Shown one piece after another: positions 1-11,036 of a stretch of 64,000 nt of DNA. The notes below the pieces were generated by a model. It searched no databases. It saw only the letters and a list, made by a program, of their open reading frames with translations, and was not told the origin of the DNA. The DNA comes from Annulohypoxylon bovei var. microspora (lineage: Eukaryota; Ascomycota; Sordariomycetes; Xylariales; Hypoxylaceae), in the NCBI GenBank assembly GCA_022836615.1, contig MU405220.1:62001-126000 (forward strand), given 5' to 3'. How positions within the stretch are numbered: the first letter of the stretch is position 1; each line of letters opens with the position of its first letter. The position numbers and the translations under genes are program-made.

Positions 1-1860
1 GGAGCGATCGGGGAGGTTCATGCACCGGTTCGATCTCGGGTTCGGGACCACGGGCAACGGGCACCGCTATGCGAACAGGCGAAGGTGCTCGCTCAGGCTC
101 CTCTTCTTCCTCATCCGTGACCGGAGGTGGGCGAGGAGGCATACCAGGAAGCGCAAAGCCACCCGAAGGTGCACCGTCTGAGGGTCGTGATGCTAGAGGC
201 GGCGGCGGCGGTGCTCGACTGTTGTCCTCGGCAGCAGGTGACGGAATCTTCGGTGCTGACGGAGCGGGAGCAATGATCTGGGGTGATTCCTTGAAACGGT
301 CACGTAAGGCACCAACACTTCCTGGGGAGGCTGGGGCCTCTTGACTAGTCTCGGTCTCGCCGGTCTTCTGCCCTGAGAGGCCACGAGCATATGAAGGCGC
401 CTGCACTGGTGCCCAACTCTTGCCCGTGTAACCACTCTGCCACCCAGCGCCTCCGCTTGTCTGCGGTGCGATAGGCGAGGTTAAAGGTTTGCCGGCACCG
501 GAAGCACCGCCTTGCTGTGCCTTCTTCTCAGCCCAGATCTGAGCAGGTGTCTTTCCTCCTTGGTCGGCAAAGGTTCGGCTAGCGGACCCAACAGGAGGGG
601 CAGTAGGAGTCGATGAAGGGCCTCCGAAGCCTCCAGGAGTGGGTGGTTTGGTGCCCGTGAAAGCAGAGGCGCCACCGAACTTCTTAGCAACCTTGGGTTT
701 AGGCAGTTCTGTGATCCGTTCTGCCTGATTGAACGCTGCGCTTCGTTCTGTCAGAGACCTCGGCCGTTCTTCAGGTTCAGCTTGAGGCTCAGGATCGGTA
801 GGCTTGTGGGCTTTTGCCCGAATTGCAGCAATATCAACCTTGCCTACTGGCTCGTAGGCGCCCTTAACTGGCACAGGTCGATCATCTTGCTTCTCCCTCG
901 CGGCGGCTCGAATAGCAGCAATGTCTACCTTTCCAACTGGCTGGTATCCTCCTCCAATCACATCCCTAGACCTATCATCTTGTTGGCTCGAACCGTTAAA
1001 TCTCGAAGGCTCTTGTTTCTGGCCTGTCAGCTCGGCCATATTGACCTTGGTGGGCTTGTATGCCGATTCTACCTTCTCAAGTTGGGACCGAGAAGGTTGC
1101 GGCGCATCTCCCCAGCCATCATCATCCGTCTTTCTCAAGCTGGCATTTCGTGCAGCGATTATAGGGTTAAAGGAGATAGTAGCAGTTGAAGTCGTAGAGA
1201 ATACAGGCTTCGATTTTACGGGAGGCGGCGCCCCTCCGCTCTTCACAGGTGCACTTCCACCAACGGTATATTTGGCACCAGATGCATCAGAAATCTTCTG
1301 AAGAATATTTGCGGGTTCGAGATCGACGTCGGAGCGAGCAGTGATTTGTACGTGGTATCCCTAGGTTTAGTTAGCGCTGGGTTCTAATGTTCAGAATAAA
1401 CTGCTTTACATACGTGGAGTACTTTGGAAACAGCATTTAAATGACTGGTAAAGTAACCTTTCGTCCTCTCGGGGACACCTCCGCCACACTATAGAATATT
1501 AGTCAAACCAATAGATCGTAACACGGGGTCGAGAAGGAGCACACGGACCCATGCGATGAGTGCATATTTGGGCAAGCCAGTGTTCGGGTCTTTGACTTTA
1601 AGGAACGCAAACTGAATACGGCCCTCGCTGAAGTCTTCGATGAGGTCGTCTAGTTCCCCGGAGCCAGTTGATTGGACCTTTAGAACGCTTTCTTTGCCCC
1701 CACTATCTTGGAAGGCATTCGCTAAGGGTGCTTGAACATAGAATAGAGCCCATTGGCCATAGGTGGAAGAACTACCCGACGGAGGAGCGGGTGCGTTAAT
1801 AACACCCTGGTAGCTACTCTTAATCGAAGGTCCGTTTGAAGAAAGGTTCAACGAAGCCAT
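1..1860 (-). CDS. ABP1: Actin-binding protein Abp1 (5' part; cut by window edge)
   Basis: Cortical actin-patch protein that binds F-actin and activates Arp2/3 during endocytosis (family knowledge). Three exons: 1860..1549, 1488..1414 and 1360 running off the left edge; introns of 60 and 53 nt fall between whole codons. The first ~140 residues form an ADF/cofilin-homology domain (GKESVLKVQSTG, DLIEDFSEGRIQFAF, VPERTKGYFTSHL, KYTVGG). An acidic DDDGWGD motif follows, of the type that contacts Arp2/3, then a near-duplicated segment around PVGKVDIAAIRA. After that comes a long Pro/Ser/Ala-rich region with a PPPPP run. The C-terminal SH3 domain expected for the family would lie beyond base 1. The ATG at 1860 opens directly into the conserved MASLNLS start. 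Confident by sequence pattern. Confidence 0.93.
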
Positions 1861-2836
1861 CTTGAAGATGTGTTGGGGCGGTGAATTCGTTTCTTGGCAA
1901 GGTCAAGTTTTGATCGAAATATTCAGGATAGGAGTAATAAATTGGGGGTAGAGGTGATGTCACAGCAACAACCGTGAGGGACCAGGGAGCCTCAAGTATA
2001 TTCAAGTTGCTCAAGCTCGAGTGATACCTGGCTGGCCTGGACGGGACGCTCTAATAAGTTGAGGTTATGTAGAACTGTCCTGAATTGGATTATGGGAGTA
2101 ACATGTCAGATTTGGGGCTTTTTAAAGGATGAAGTTCTTCGCAGTTCCAATTTATTGATAGTTTGGATTCGTGCCTGGCAAGTTGGCAAGCACAATCGCT
2201 GCTCCATTACGAAAGAAAGTGGGCTGTGCTTCGTGACCGGCCCTCGGGGTCCATATCGCTCCTTCAGTCTTTTAGTCTTTACTAGTTTTCGGATAGGTAC
2301 GTACCTCTCGTACTTCGCACCTATCCATAGCACAAGCACGGACACCTGCACCTGCACTAAAGTTACACTGCCAAATTGCGTGTATATACATAAACTTACT
2401 CCTGTATCTATTAAATTATTCATACATCCATATTAGAAGTTAGAACGAATTCACATCACGCGTACATGCACTTAACGTTTCAACGCGGCTGTCCTTGCGC
2501 GGCAAGAGCATCACTGAAATAATTTAGAGCATGTCGCCTCCTACGTCTCATGTTTGCTATCTCACCTCTTTAACTTTTTTACCGTACACCTTACACGATA
2601 CTAGGCCCAGCCGATTTCTCTCCAGCATCCTTCAACTGATTTCCAACGCTATTTAAATGTAATCTAAATTTAATCTTCTCCAGCTCTTAAATCCTTCTTC
2701 AAAACATTACACGATACTTTCAGATCTAATCGCGTAAGGTTGCGCTTAGAAACCCCATCGTACTTCCGGGCGCATGTACGCGCTGTTTACCAACTCCAAC
2801 AATCTATCCTCGACCACATAGTTGGTGCCATTCATC
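1861..2836. other. Divergent intergenic region, ABP1 / zinc-finger gene
   Basis: About 980 bp between two divergently transcribed genes, so it should hold both promoters. The part next to the zinc-finger start is pyrimidine-rich (2550-2720), as in many fungal leaders. No RNA gene or repeat is recognised. Confidence 0.5.
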
Positions 2837-4044
2837 ATGGTGTTGTTATCAGACTCTTCGTCAATAAGCTCCCTATCGTCCGACTCACCTGAAGCGGACA
2901 ATGACTTTGATGATACCGGGGTTGTTGACGAACCAGCGCCTCCTCCTTCTAAACGACAGAAGCTAGCTGACGGGTCGCGAGCATCGTCGTCCGTCCATGT
3001 AGAGCCCGAACCCGAACAAGAATCAGACCACGATCTAGATGGAGATATCTCATCTGATACTTCTGGAGACATTCCCAACTCTCCAATAAATGCAAAGCTA
3101 GACGAGGACGAATTCCAGGAGCAAGTCACAGTATGCGCCTGGGATGGATGCCGGGCGGGCGACTTAGGGAACATGGACAAGCTTGTTGAACATATACACA
3201 ATGATCATATTGAGAGTCGCCAAAAGAAGTACACCTGCGAATGGATTGGCTGTACGAGAAAGAGTATGGCACATGCCAGTGGCTATGCCTTGAAGGCCCA
3301 TATGAGAAGTCACACAAGAGAGAAGCCCTTCTATTGTTACTTACCCGGTAAGATCGCTGAATTATAGAAATGAAGAGGTAGTTGCTGACAATGACGGTAG
3401 AATGCGACCGCGCGTTCACGAGGTCCGATGCGCTAGCAAAACACATGCGAACGGTCCATGAGACAGAGGCCTTACGGCCATCAGACCCCGTACCTAAGAG
3501 TATGCAGACCCAATCCGGGCCCAAGTCGGGAAAGTTGAAAATCATCATTAAAACCCCACAATCCCATGCTGCTGGCCAAGATGATGCCGTCGACGATGGG
3601 GACACGGGTTCCGACATGGCGGACTTCTTCACCCCTTTGACAGAGCAACAAGGCTTCTCAAATAATGAGATGGCTATGGACATCAAGACACTCTACAAGC
3701 TATGCGTAGCCAATGTCAAGTGGGCGACGAAAGAAGGTGATCACTTGAAACGAGAGTGCAAGGTGATGGAAGAGCTATATAGACAGGAATGGTTGGAGAA
3801 AGAAGCTCTGCTTGATCAAGTCATCCAGATTGAAGAGGACTGGTGGCAGAGACGCGAATTGGTTCTTAGGGCGGAGGCCAAAGCTCGAAAAACCAAGGAC
3901 GAAGAGATAAGAGAATCCTTAGGGGACGACCGAGATGACCGAGATGACCAAGATGACCGAGATGATCGAGATGATCGAGATGACCAAGATACGGTGATGG
4001 ATTTGCACGCTACAGCAGCCAGCCCCGTAGACCAGGAGTCCTAA
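2837..4044 (+). CDS. C2H2 zinc-finger protein, INO80-complex Iec1-like
   Basis: Two exons, 2837..3347 and 3401..4044 (53-nt intron, split Glu codon), 384 aa. The first ~95 residues are acidic and Ser-rich with a basic SKRQK patch. Three C2H2 fingers of GLI/YY1 spacing begin near residue 100: CAWDGC..HIHNDH, CEWIGC..HMRSH, then YCYLPECDRAF..HMRTVH, the last one crossing the intron. A coiled, charged C-terminal half ends in a D-R-D-D repeat. The finger block, TREKPF linker and following ETEALRPSDP match the fungal zinc-finger protein that in fission yeast (Iec1) is an INO80 remodeller subunit. That assignment is from memory of the family and is moderate. The ATG at 2837 is the first in frame; the frame is open a few codons upstream without an ATG. 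Expected nuclear. Confidence 0.72.
3926..3994 (+). repeat. 9-bp coding minisatellite (Asp-Arg-Asp repeats)
   Basis: About seven imperfect tandem copies of a 9-bp unit, gatgaccga or gatgaccaa, near the 3' end of the zinc-finger gene. They encode DDR/DDQ repeats. The unit keeps frame, so copy-number change would only alter tail length. Confidence 0.85.
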
Positions 4045-5546
4045 CGAGACGACCGATTTATAAACATTATACAGTTCGGCCGTTCAAGCATCCTATACCG
4101 AAGATTTAATGGCGATGGAGTTCCCGGGAGCCGAAAAAGGAGGTCGGTAATGTTCTCTACTAGGTACACTAGAGAACTTAGGAATTATTAAGATACGGTG
4201 GGCTTGGAGTCATCAAGGGGTATACTAGAGCACTCAGTAGGAACGATATCCTTCGGCGAAATATATTGAATGTCGCTTTTAGCACAGTAGGCAGCGTTTA
4301 GCTCTCATCCCGCCTCATCGATATATTGGCGTCTATGGATATCACTACTTCTACTCCCACTTATAATTTACAATCACGAAACGGTACTGCGTCTAGCTAA
4401 CCTGAGTCCGCAGCTCACATAACTTCTCTAAATGCGGAGACCTAGCATTAGGACGTAGGTGACCTAGAGCATGTTCTTGTAGAGACAATATGCTAGCTAA
4501 CTAGATGACAAGTAAAAGGGAACAGATTGGACGTCGGTTTCTCAAGCTACGTTGCGGCGTTTCATCTAGAATATTATTGTATTTGAACACGAATCCTTAT
4601 AATTCCTATTATCTGGTACCTTATTAGTCAATACGGTATAATTTACGAGTTTCCTGAGAATCTCATGGCATCTTAGACTAAATAGCTACATGTAGGTACC
4701 TATCACGATGTCCCCCTTAAAAAATAGTTCCAAGGTCGTATGTACTTGATTAAAGGGAACCCGCATATTGTAGCACAACAGGTATAGATTGATCTTTTTA
4801 TCTCAATCCTTAGGTACCTAGGTACTAAGACTTTATATTTGTCGTGTCATATATTAAGATTTACATAGCACCACATCTGTCATGATTTCGTGGTTGTTAG
4901 ATAAGATATGGTATTTACAAGAAAAGCTTCCAAGTTCCGTCTGAGTTGGTAGGATGATTACTGATACTTGAAGATTAGGTTACACAGGTTGGTGGGAGAA
5001 CTAGAATCGGATGTACGATACATTCTGGTTCCACGAAAGAGATAGTATATTCGCATCAAGTTTAATTACGATGCTAGCCCTAACGAACACTCAATATTAT
5101 AATGCATATGCAATATGAAAAGGAAGTAACTCGTCCCAATATCATGGCTGTTGCCATCGAAAGTCGGGCTTTTGGAAGGAACCTTGGAAGTTACGCAGGT
5201 TACGTTTGTTTGGGAATCACCCAAAATGACGCAATCTAGCTTTCCGAAGTTTCGGCGAGCTGATTGATAAGATCTCCTGGGGAAAAAAAGTAATCAACTG
5301 CCCCGCCATTGGATTGCAGTTCTTAGTTCCCTAATAGCGCCATATCTAACCCACCTTAAGTTGCCATCGAACCCTTTAATAGTACAGCCGGCGCATTCAT
5401 CGGAGGGGCAAATCACGTTTCCCTTAGAAAGAAAAAAAACACGAACGGTCATTCCTGAATTAAACTTGTGATTTATATTCTTTTTCTTCTTCTCCCCTTT
5501 CTGTCTCTCAACTCGGATACACACGAATCAGACATCGACTCGAAAG
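4045..5546. other. AT-rich intergenic region
   Basis: About 1.5 kb with no supportable gene. Two exact copies of the palindrome TAGGTACCTA occur at 4693 and 4811. The last ~100 bases are pyrimidine-rich and likely the leader of the downstream glutaredoxin gene. Confidence 0.5.
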
Positions 5547-6403
5547 ATGGCGCCTCTGACGGAGATCACCACCCTCGACGAGTGGCAAGGCCACGTCGGA
5601 TCGCTCCCCTCGTCGACCCTCCTCATCGTCTACTTCTACGCCCCGTGGGCCGCGCCGTGCACGCAGATGCGCACCGTCCTCGAGACCCTCAACGACGAGC
5701 TCAAGGAGCCGGCCAGCCCCGCCACGAGCTGGGTGTCCATCAACGCCGAGGACCTCAGCGACGTGTCGGAGATGTACGACGTCATGGCCGTGCCGTACGT
5801 CGTGCTGCAGCGCAACGACCAGGTCATCGAGAGCATCAGCGGCAGCAACGCCGCCGTCGTCCGCGCCGCCATCGAGAAGCAGCTGAAGCCCAAGGCCGCC
5901 GAGAACAAGACCAACGGCACTTCCGGCTCCGGTCCCGCGGAGGTCGAGTCCGGCGATAAGAGCGCCGCGGACGAGGACCAGCTCACCCCCGAGCAGGAGC
6001 TGAACAAGAGGCTGGCGGGCCTGGTGAAGGCCGCGCCCGTCATGCTGTTCATGAAGGGCACGCCCAGCGCCCCACAGTGCGGCTTCTCCCGACAGATGGT
6101 CACGCTCCTCCGCGAGCGAAGCGTTAAGTACGGCTTCTTTAACATCCTCGCCGACGACGACGTGCGCCAGGGCCTGAAGAAGTTCGCCGAGTGGCCGACG
6201 TACCCGCAGCTGTGGGTTTCGGGCGAGCTGGTCGGGGGACTTGACATTGTAAGTTTTCATCTTCGCATACATGCTATCTTCGCCGAGAGACTTTTGTGGC
6301 TAATCTGTTTATCTCCTCGCAGATCAAGGAGGAGCTGGACGGCAACCCCGATTACTTCAAACAGTTTAGCGTGCTTAAGGAGGACGAGGCTGCTGCCGCA
6401 TGA
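5547..6403 (+). CDS. Monothiol CGFS glutaredoxin with N-terminal thioredoxin domain (Grx3/4 type)
   Basis: Two exons, 5547..6248 and 6323..6403 (74-nt intron, phase 0), 260 aa. A thioredoxin-like domain has WAAPC at residues 34-38, where the second Cys position is kept but the first is replaced by Ala. A charged Ala/Lys/Gly linker leads to a glutaredoxin domain with KGTP and the CGFS active site at 178-181, then WPTYPQLW and GGLDI. Family members bind a bridging [2Fe-2S] cluster with glutathione and report iron status to regulators in cytosol and nucleus (GrxD/Grx4 in ascomycetes). Length and domain order fit the family exactly. Codons are strongly C/G-ending, unlike the AT-rich flanks, suggesting high expression. 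The ATG at 5547 gives the conserved start and lies close after a pyrimidine-rich leader. Confidence 0.93.
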
Positions 6404-8814
6404 ACCGGGAAACGACACTCATGATGAAGAAGGGTTTTATCGTTGGCGACGTGGGCTATGATTGATGTGCATGCCAAGCCGAGGATGCTGACAAATGGCT
6501 TAAGATGTGCGGTTGTGGGAAATCGGCACAGCACAACAAATACTTCTATGGAATAGAGTCTAGGGCCATATGGTATATGGCTCGGCGTTTACGTTAGGTA
6601 TTCGATGGGACTCACGTGTCTCCCTTACAGAGCTAGGAGCTTGGTAGGATCTCAAGGTTGATGCGGTTGACACGCCGAGGGGCCTTGCAAGAAAGGAATT
6701 GCAGATAGCTTTGCACCTTACGATCACAATACGAATGAATTAACTCAATGATGGAGTTGACTTTAGTCACCTAGAGTATATGTGAGCATTACTTAAAGTA
6801 AAACTTGGGAAATGTGATAGAGAATAATTTCCTTTTGCGGCTCCCTCCCTCTTAGATAATGTTCCCATTCATTACCAACCCCTTATTACGAAGATCACGT
6901 CTGCTCTATCCGAGTCTCGCAGTCTTTTTTTATATAGCCCGCAATAATTTATCCTTAATTTGAAAAGGAGGGAGTAACTAACTACCCGGCTATGCAGTAA
7001 CCGCTCCGTCCATTCGTTAATCTAGCGACAAAATCCCCTAATTCGATTTCATAAGATTTGATCATGGACAGCTATTTTCACCTATATAAGTTCTAGTCTA
7101 TGGTAACCCTTTTCAGTTGGGCTATGCTAGGTGCAGATGTAGTAGAATTAAGTGTTATTATCTAGGTAGGTTAGATAGGGAGTACAATTAAGGGGTGGTA
7201 AAAAGATGCATAAAAATATAATAGGAAAGGGAATAGGAAAAAAAAAACGAAAGGCAAAAAGTAAAAAAGTAAATGAATACCAAAATGACAAAAAAGCTAA
7301 GCTTGCGGTTAAATCCAACGGAGGTGACCTGACCAGTTGGCCTGCCTGGCGCGTTCTCACAGCGGCTCGAACCTAGGGCCTACGAAAAACCCCGGACAGT
7401 TTTATCTGTTCCTTCATCTCCACAACCAACTAGACCAGTGACCATAATCTTTTCCAAAGGCGTGAATCAGGCTTGGAAGACAGTGGGGCAAGAATAGTAT
7501 ATATGCGTAAAACTGCAGTGGGTGGCGTTGCCTGGCAACGCGCCGGCGAGCTTGGGGATAGGGCACGTGAAGGAGGAGGAGGGGCTAGGTACTTTGTATC
7601 TTTGCCGCAGTACTGCCGATACTCTGTCGTAGTTTTGCTTGTTAGTAGATACGTGGGGCTTGTATCTTATTGAAGTTCGTTGATGTGGTAATTTACTTCA
7701 CTTTTCTGTTCTGTTCAACTATGCCGTTCATAACAAGTTCATTAGTGACTATGTAAGTATAGTTACCTCTTCTAGATACTCACTCACGCCTCCCTAACTA
7801 AGCATTCCCCTCGTTAAGTGCTTGTATTGTTGTTAGTCGGGGATTCTGTCTGGAATATTTGGGAGTGACATATATGTCTCTTCCCCGAGTTCACTACCTA
7901 GCTAACTTTCTATAGCTCAGTGTCCAGGTCTACTTTAGGGTTTCTTGAAACTTCTTAATTAGCAAAGTGTATTGTATATGGAACTAGACAACATATTAGG
8001 CCACCTAGTGTCACATCTGTTGTTCCCAGGAGAAACCTACAACATCTGAAAGGGGGCGACTCCCTTATGTACATGTCTAGAGATCAGGTTTGATCTACGA
8101 GAGCATTGCAAGTATTGGCAATTAAAATTGATTATATATTGCCTATATGACTGTCTCAGGTATTTAAAGAAAGGTCTTAACCTAGATTTATAATGGTTTA
8201 TTAATAATAGGGGGTTCGGTTTGGTTTCCTTGGACAGGTGATATCGGCCCAAGGAACCATTTCTTCATGATAACATGAGGAGTCAGACTGTTCTAGACTT
8301 CCACTCGTAGCTAGTCACAGAATTTGATGACCATTCATTCATATGTACGTATGTCCGTTATGTCCTCCAGTGACATTCAGCCTCGGATGGAGATTATGAG
8401 GTACTCGCCAGGTTCACTAATCAGTTGAAGTATCATGCCCAACTTACGTTCTGATTAGTTTTAATTATATAAGATACTTGCGTAAGGTCATCTAGCACTC
8501 GCTGATATAATGTCTAGGCACTTCCAATATATTTGCTACTTTCCCAAGTAAGTATACATCCACGGAACCTCCACATGATACTCATATTACATATCCAGAG
8601 ACGTTATAAATGTTTATGTACAACAAGGTCCTCTTAAAGCCCGGCCACAAAGCAGCACCCTGCAGCTAGTTGCTATCATGATACTATAACACAGCAGGAC
8701 GCAACATGTTACTGTAACTCCGAAATCCCGTTCCCTATCCGGGGTAGTTCCCGTCTTGTGTCGTATAAAGTCCCTAGGAGGACAAGAAACCTTTCCTCTA
8801 TAAATTAACCCATT
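6404..8814. other. Long AT-rich intergenic region carrying a SINE-like copy
   Basis: About 2.4 kb between the glutaredoxin stop and the 3' end of the multicopper oxidase gene. The only structure recognised is the SINE-like element at 7280-7446. Open frames here are short and without codon signal. Confidence 0.5.
7280..7446 (-). mobile_element. SINE-like tRNA-derived element, copy A
   Basis: Read on the minus strand it starts with a Pol III A-box-like TGGTCTAGTTGG and has a B-box-like GGTTCGAGCC about 60 nt later. It ends in GCTTTTTTGTCATTTTGG, a T-rich tail. The same order, spacing and long stretches of sequence recur at 44233-44402 on the plus strand, including ACTGTCCGGGG followed by TTTTTCGTAGGCCC. 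The T-stem does not pair properly, so this is not a working tRNA gene. A dispersed tRNA-derived SINE is the best reading. Divergence between copies suggests age or RIP-like mutation. Confidence 0.75.
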
Positions 8815-11036
8815 TCATGCCCTCTCATCATTACCGAAACCGAAGAACACCTCGTCTTTAGGTGGAGCACCTTTCCTTAGTTCCTCCTCAGGCGCATCAC
8901 ATAGCTGTCTTGAGTCCTCGGGAAGTTTCCACTCCCTCATGGAATCTATTCGGGAGATGAACTGCATGCCCATGCCCGCTTCCGAGTGCCATATTACGTG
9001 GCAATGGAAGAGCCACACACCCGGGTTGTCTGCAACGAAGCGCAAAAGTGCCCATCCGAAGCCCTCGACTGTTACCGTGTCTCGTTTTAGGGGGTTATTA
9101 ACGACATCCGTGATCGCGGGGAAAAGAAGGCCCTTGCCGTCCTCGTTGAAGTCAAGTACTTCATAGCCGGGGAAGTACCCGTGTCCAGCACCTAAAACCC
9201 ACATCTGGGTGCCATGGAGATGGAAGGGGTGGGCGTTCTCATCCATGTTCTGTAGGATTATATCAACGGTTTCGGCGGCACCGGTATGAGAGACGACTAG
9301 CTCGGTATCGGGATCAAATGCAGAATTTAGTATACCGGCTTGGGTGAACGACTTGTTATTCGAGGCGAGACCATCGAGAACGCGATGCAGAGTCGGCGAT
9401 TTGAGGTTCGGTCGGAATGAGGACGAATTCATGACACCTCGTTGCAGCCGCCAGTCACCAATGGCGAGGTTCACACGTAGGTGCCACGAGTGATCAGCAT
9501 ATTCAGGAGCTGGTTTAGCTGGAGAAGGCAATAACGAAGTCATAGAGCTCAAGTCTCTGCATGTCTGGAGATATTGAAACTTTGAACTGGTTGTGGGTAG
9601 GGGGGGAGACTCATCGCCACCATGCCTCTTTGCCTGGGCACGGTAACGTACAACAGCTTTTGCCTCATCGATTCCATTTTCCGGGAGTTTTTGTTTTGCA
9701 AAGCAAGATTTAATCATTCTAGCTCGAAGCCAGAAAGACTCCTTACTAGACTGATCTGCCGTCAAGACTGTACTGTACCGTTGTCCTGGGGCAATTACTA
9801 GGGTAGATTTCGAGGCGGGCTCAACAGTGGTTCCATCAGCTTCAATAACTGGCAAAGAATCATGTTCATCTACTGCGATTTGGAACCAGGCAAACCCCCC
9901 AACATTCAAGAATCGTAACCGATGGCCTTGGCCAGGGGCCAAATCCAGGGTCGGTAGAGACTTTTCCGCGTCCGAACACGACCGACTAGGATGGTCCGAG
10001 CAGTCAGCTTGGTTCACACCGTTAATCAACGCTGTATTGGGTATGGGTGCATCCTCGACGCCCGGAGATAAAACATCTCGCATTAGCCCACTATCTGAAT
10101 CATAGTACCAGTCCTGGAGGAGGAGTACGCGGTCTGACGAATAAGGGATGGGCTGTTGCGTTGCTTCGTCTCGACTGTGGACCACGAACGGTCCTACGAG
10201 CCCGCTGAGAGCCTGGACCCCCTGATGACCGTGATAGAAATCTGCATGGGATGAATCAGCGTCTTCGTCGTGGAACGACATGAACTAACGGCAGCGACGA
10301 AATCTCGGGTTTGTCAATACAGAAAATACCTACAAGTACCGGCTTGGCCAGTGACATTAAACTTGTATCGGAACGAAGCTCCGGGAGAAATAGGACATTG
10401 AGTCACGCCTGCAGCCCCATCCATCCAGTTCGTGCCATTCTGGAAAATGCCGTGCCAATGGATAGCAGTGGAGTTGCTAGCCGAGTTTTGAACGTTGACT
10501 TCGACCACGTCGCCTTCGTTAACCTCCACCAACGGACCGGGGAACTGTCCGTTGATTGTCATCATCGGCTTGACAACACCATCTGGGTCACCTTCCTTGT
10601 CGATGATGATCCAATCATATGTCCGCACTTGATTGGGGGCCCCAAAGTCCCAGTCAGGGTCCAGAATATAGTCTTCGTCTGGACGCCTAAGAGAGGCGCC
10701 CAATGCGATTTCTAGAGGGGATGGCTTTGACCGCCCCTGGACGTCAAGTGATAATGCTAACCATGTCAGAGGAAATATTGTTCCGATACAGGCAAGTAGA
10801 AACACCGCGATCATCCACCATGATTGACGATGGTGGACTACCTCGGACCTTGGTGTCACCTCCTCGACGTCGCCACGCTTGGATGCGAGAAGGGGGTGTT
10901 GTAATGCACCATTGTCTTCTTCACCGCTAGTGACGTGTATTCTTTCATCCTCATCGCCGCTCGAGAATTGACTGTCCGCCTCATCGTGACTCTTCTCCGT
11001 CGGTGATAGGGGTTGCAAAGAATGGTAGATGGCCAT
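8815..11036 (-). CDS. Membrane-anchored multicopper oxidase (laccase-like)
   Basis: Two exons, 11036..10334 and 10241..8815 (92-nt intron, split Tyr codon), 709 aa. The acceptor at 10242-10243 is chosen because it restores GTYFYHGHQG; an acceptor 40 nt earlier would insert extra residues. All four copper signatures are present: HWHGIF, YHGHQG, HPFHLHG and HCHVIWHSEAGMGM, with Met as likely axial T1 ligand. Family enzymes couple oxidation of phenols, metals or similar substrates to reduction of O2 to water. Instead of a signal peptide there is a ~73-residue acidic cytosolic-type head and one hydrophobic segment at about 74-96 (WWMIAVFLLACIGTIFPL). This predicts type II topology with the catalytic part outside or in the secretory lumen. 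Several N-x-S/T sites fit that. Substrate cannot be read from sequence. Confidence 0.88.

Noticed and set aside
5468..5959. Arg/His-rich 163-codon plus-strand frame over the glutaredoxin gene
   Set aside because: It is the shifted frame of a GC-rich coding exon; composition is Arg/Ala-skewed and the true frame is a complete Grx.
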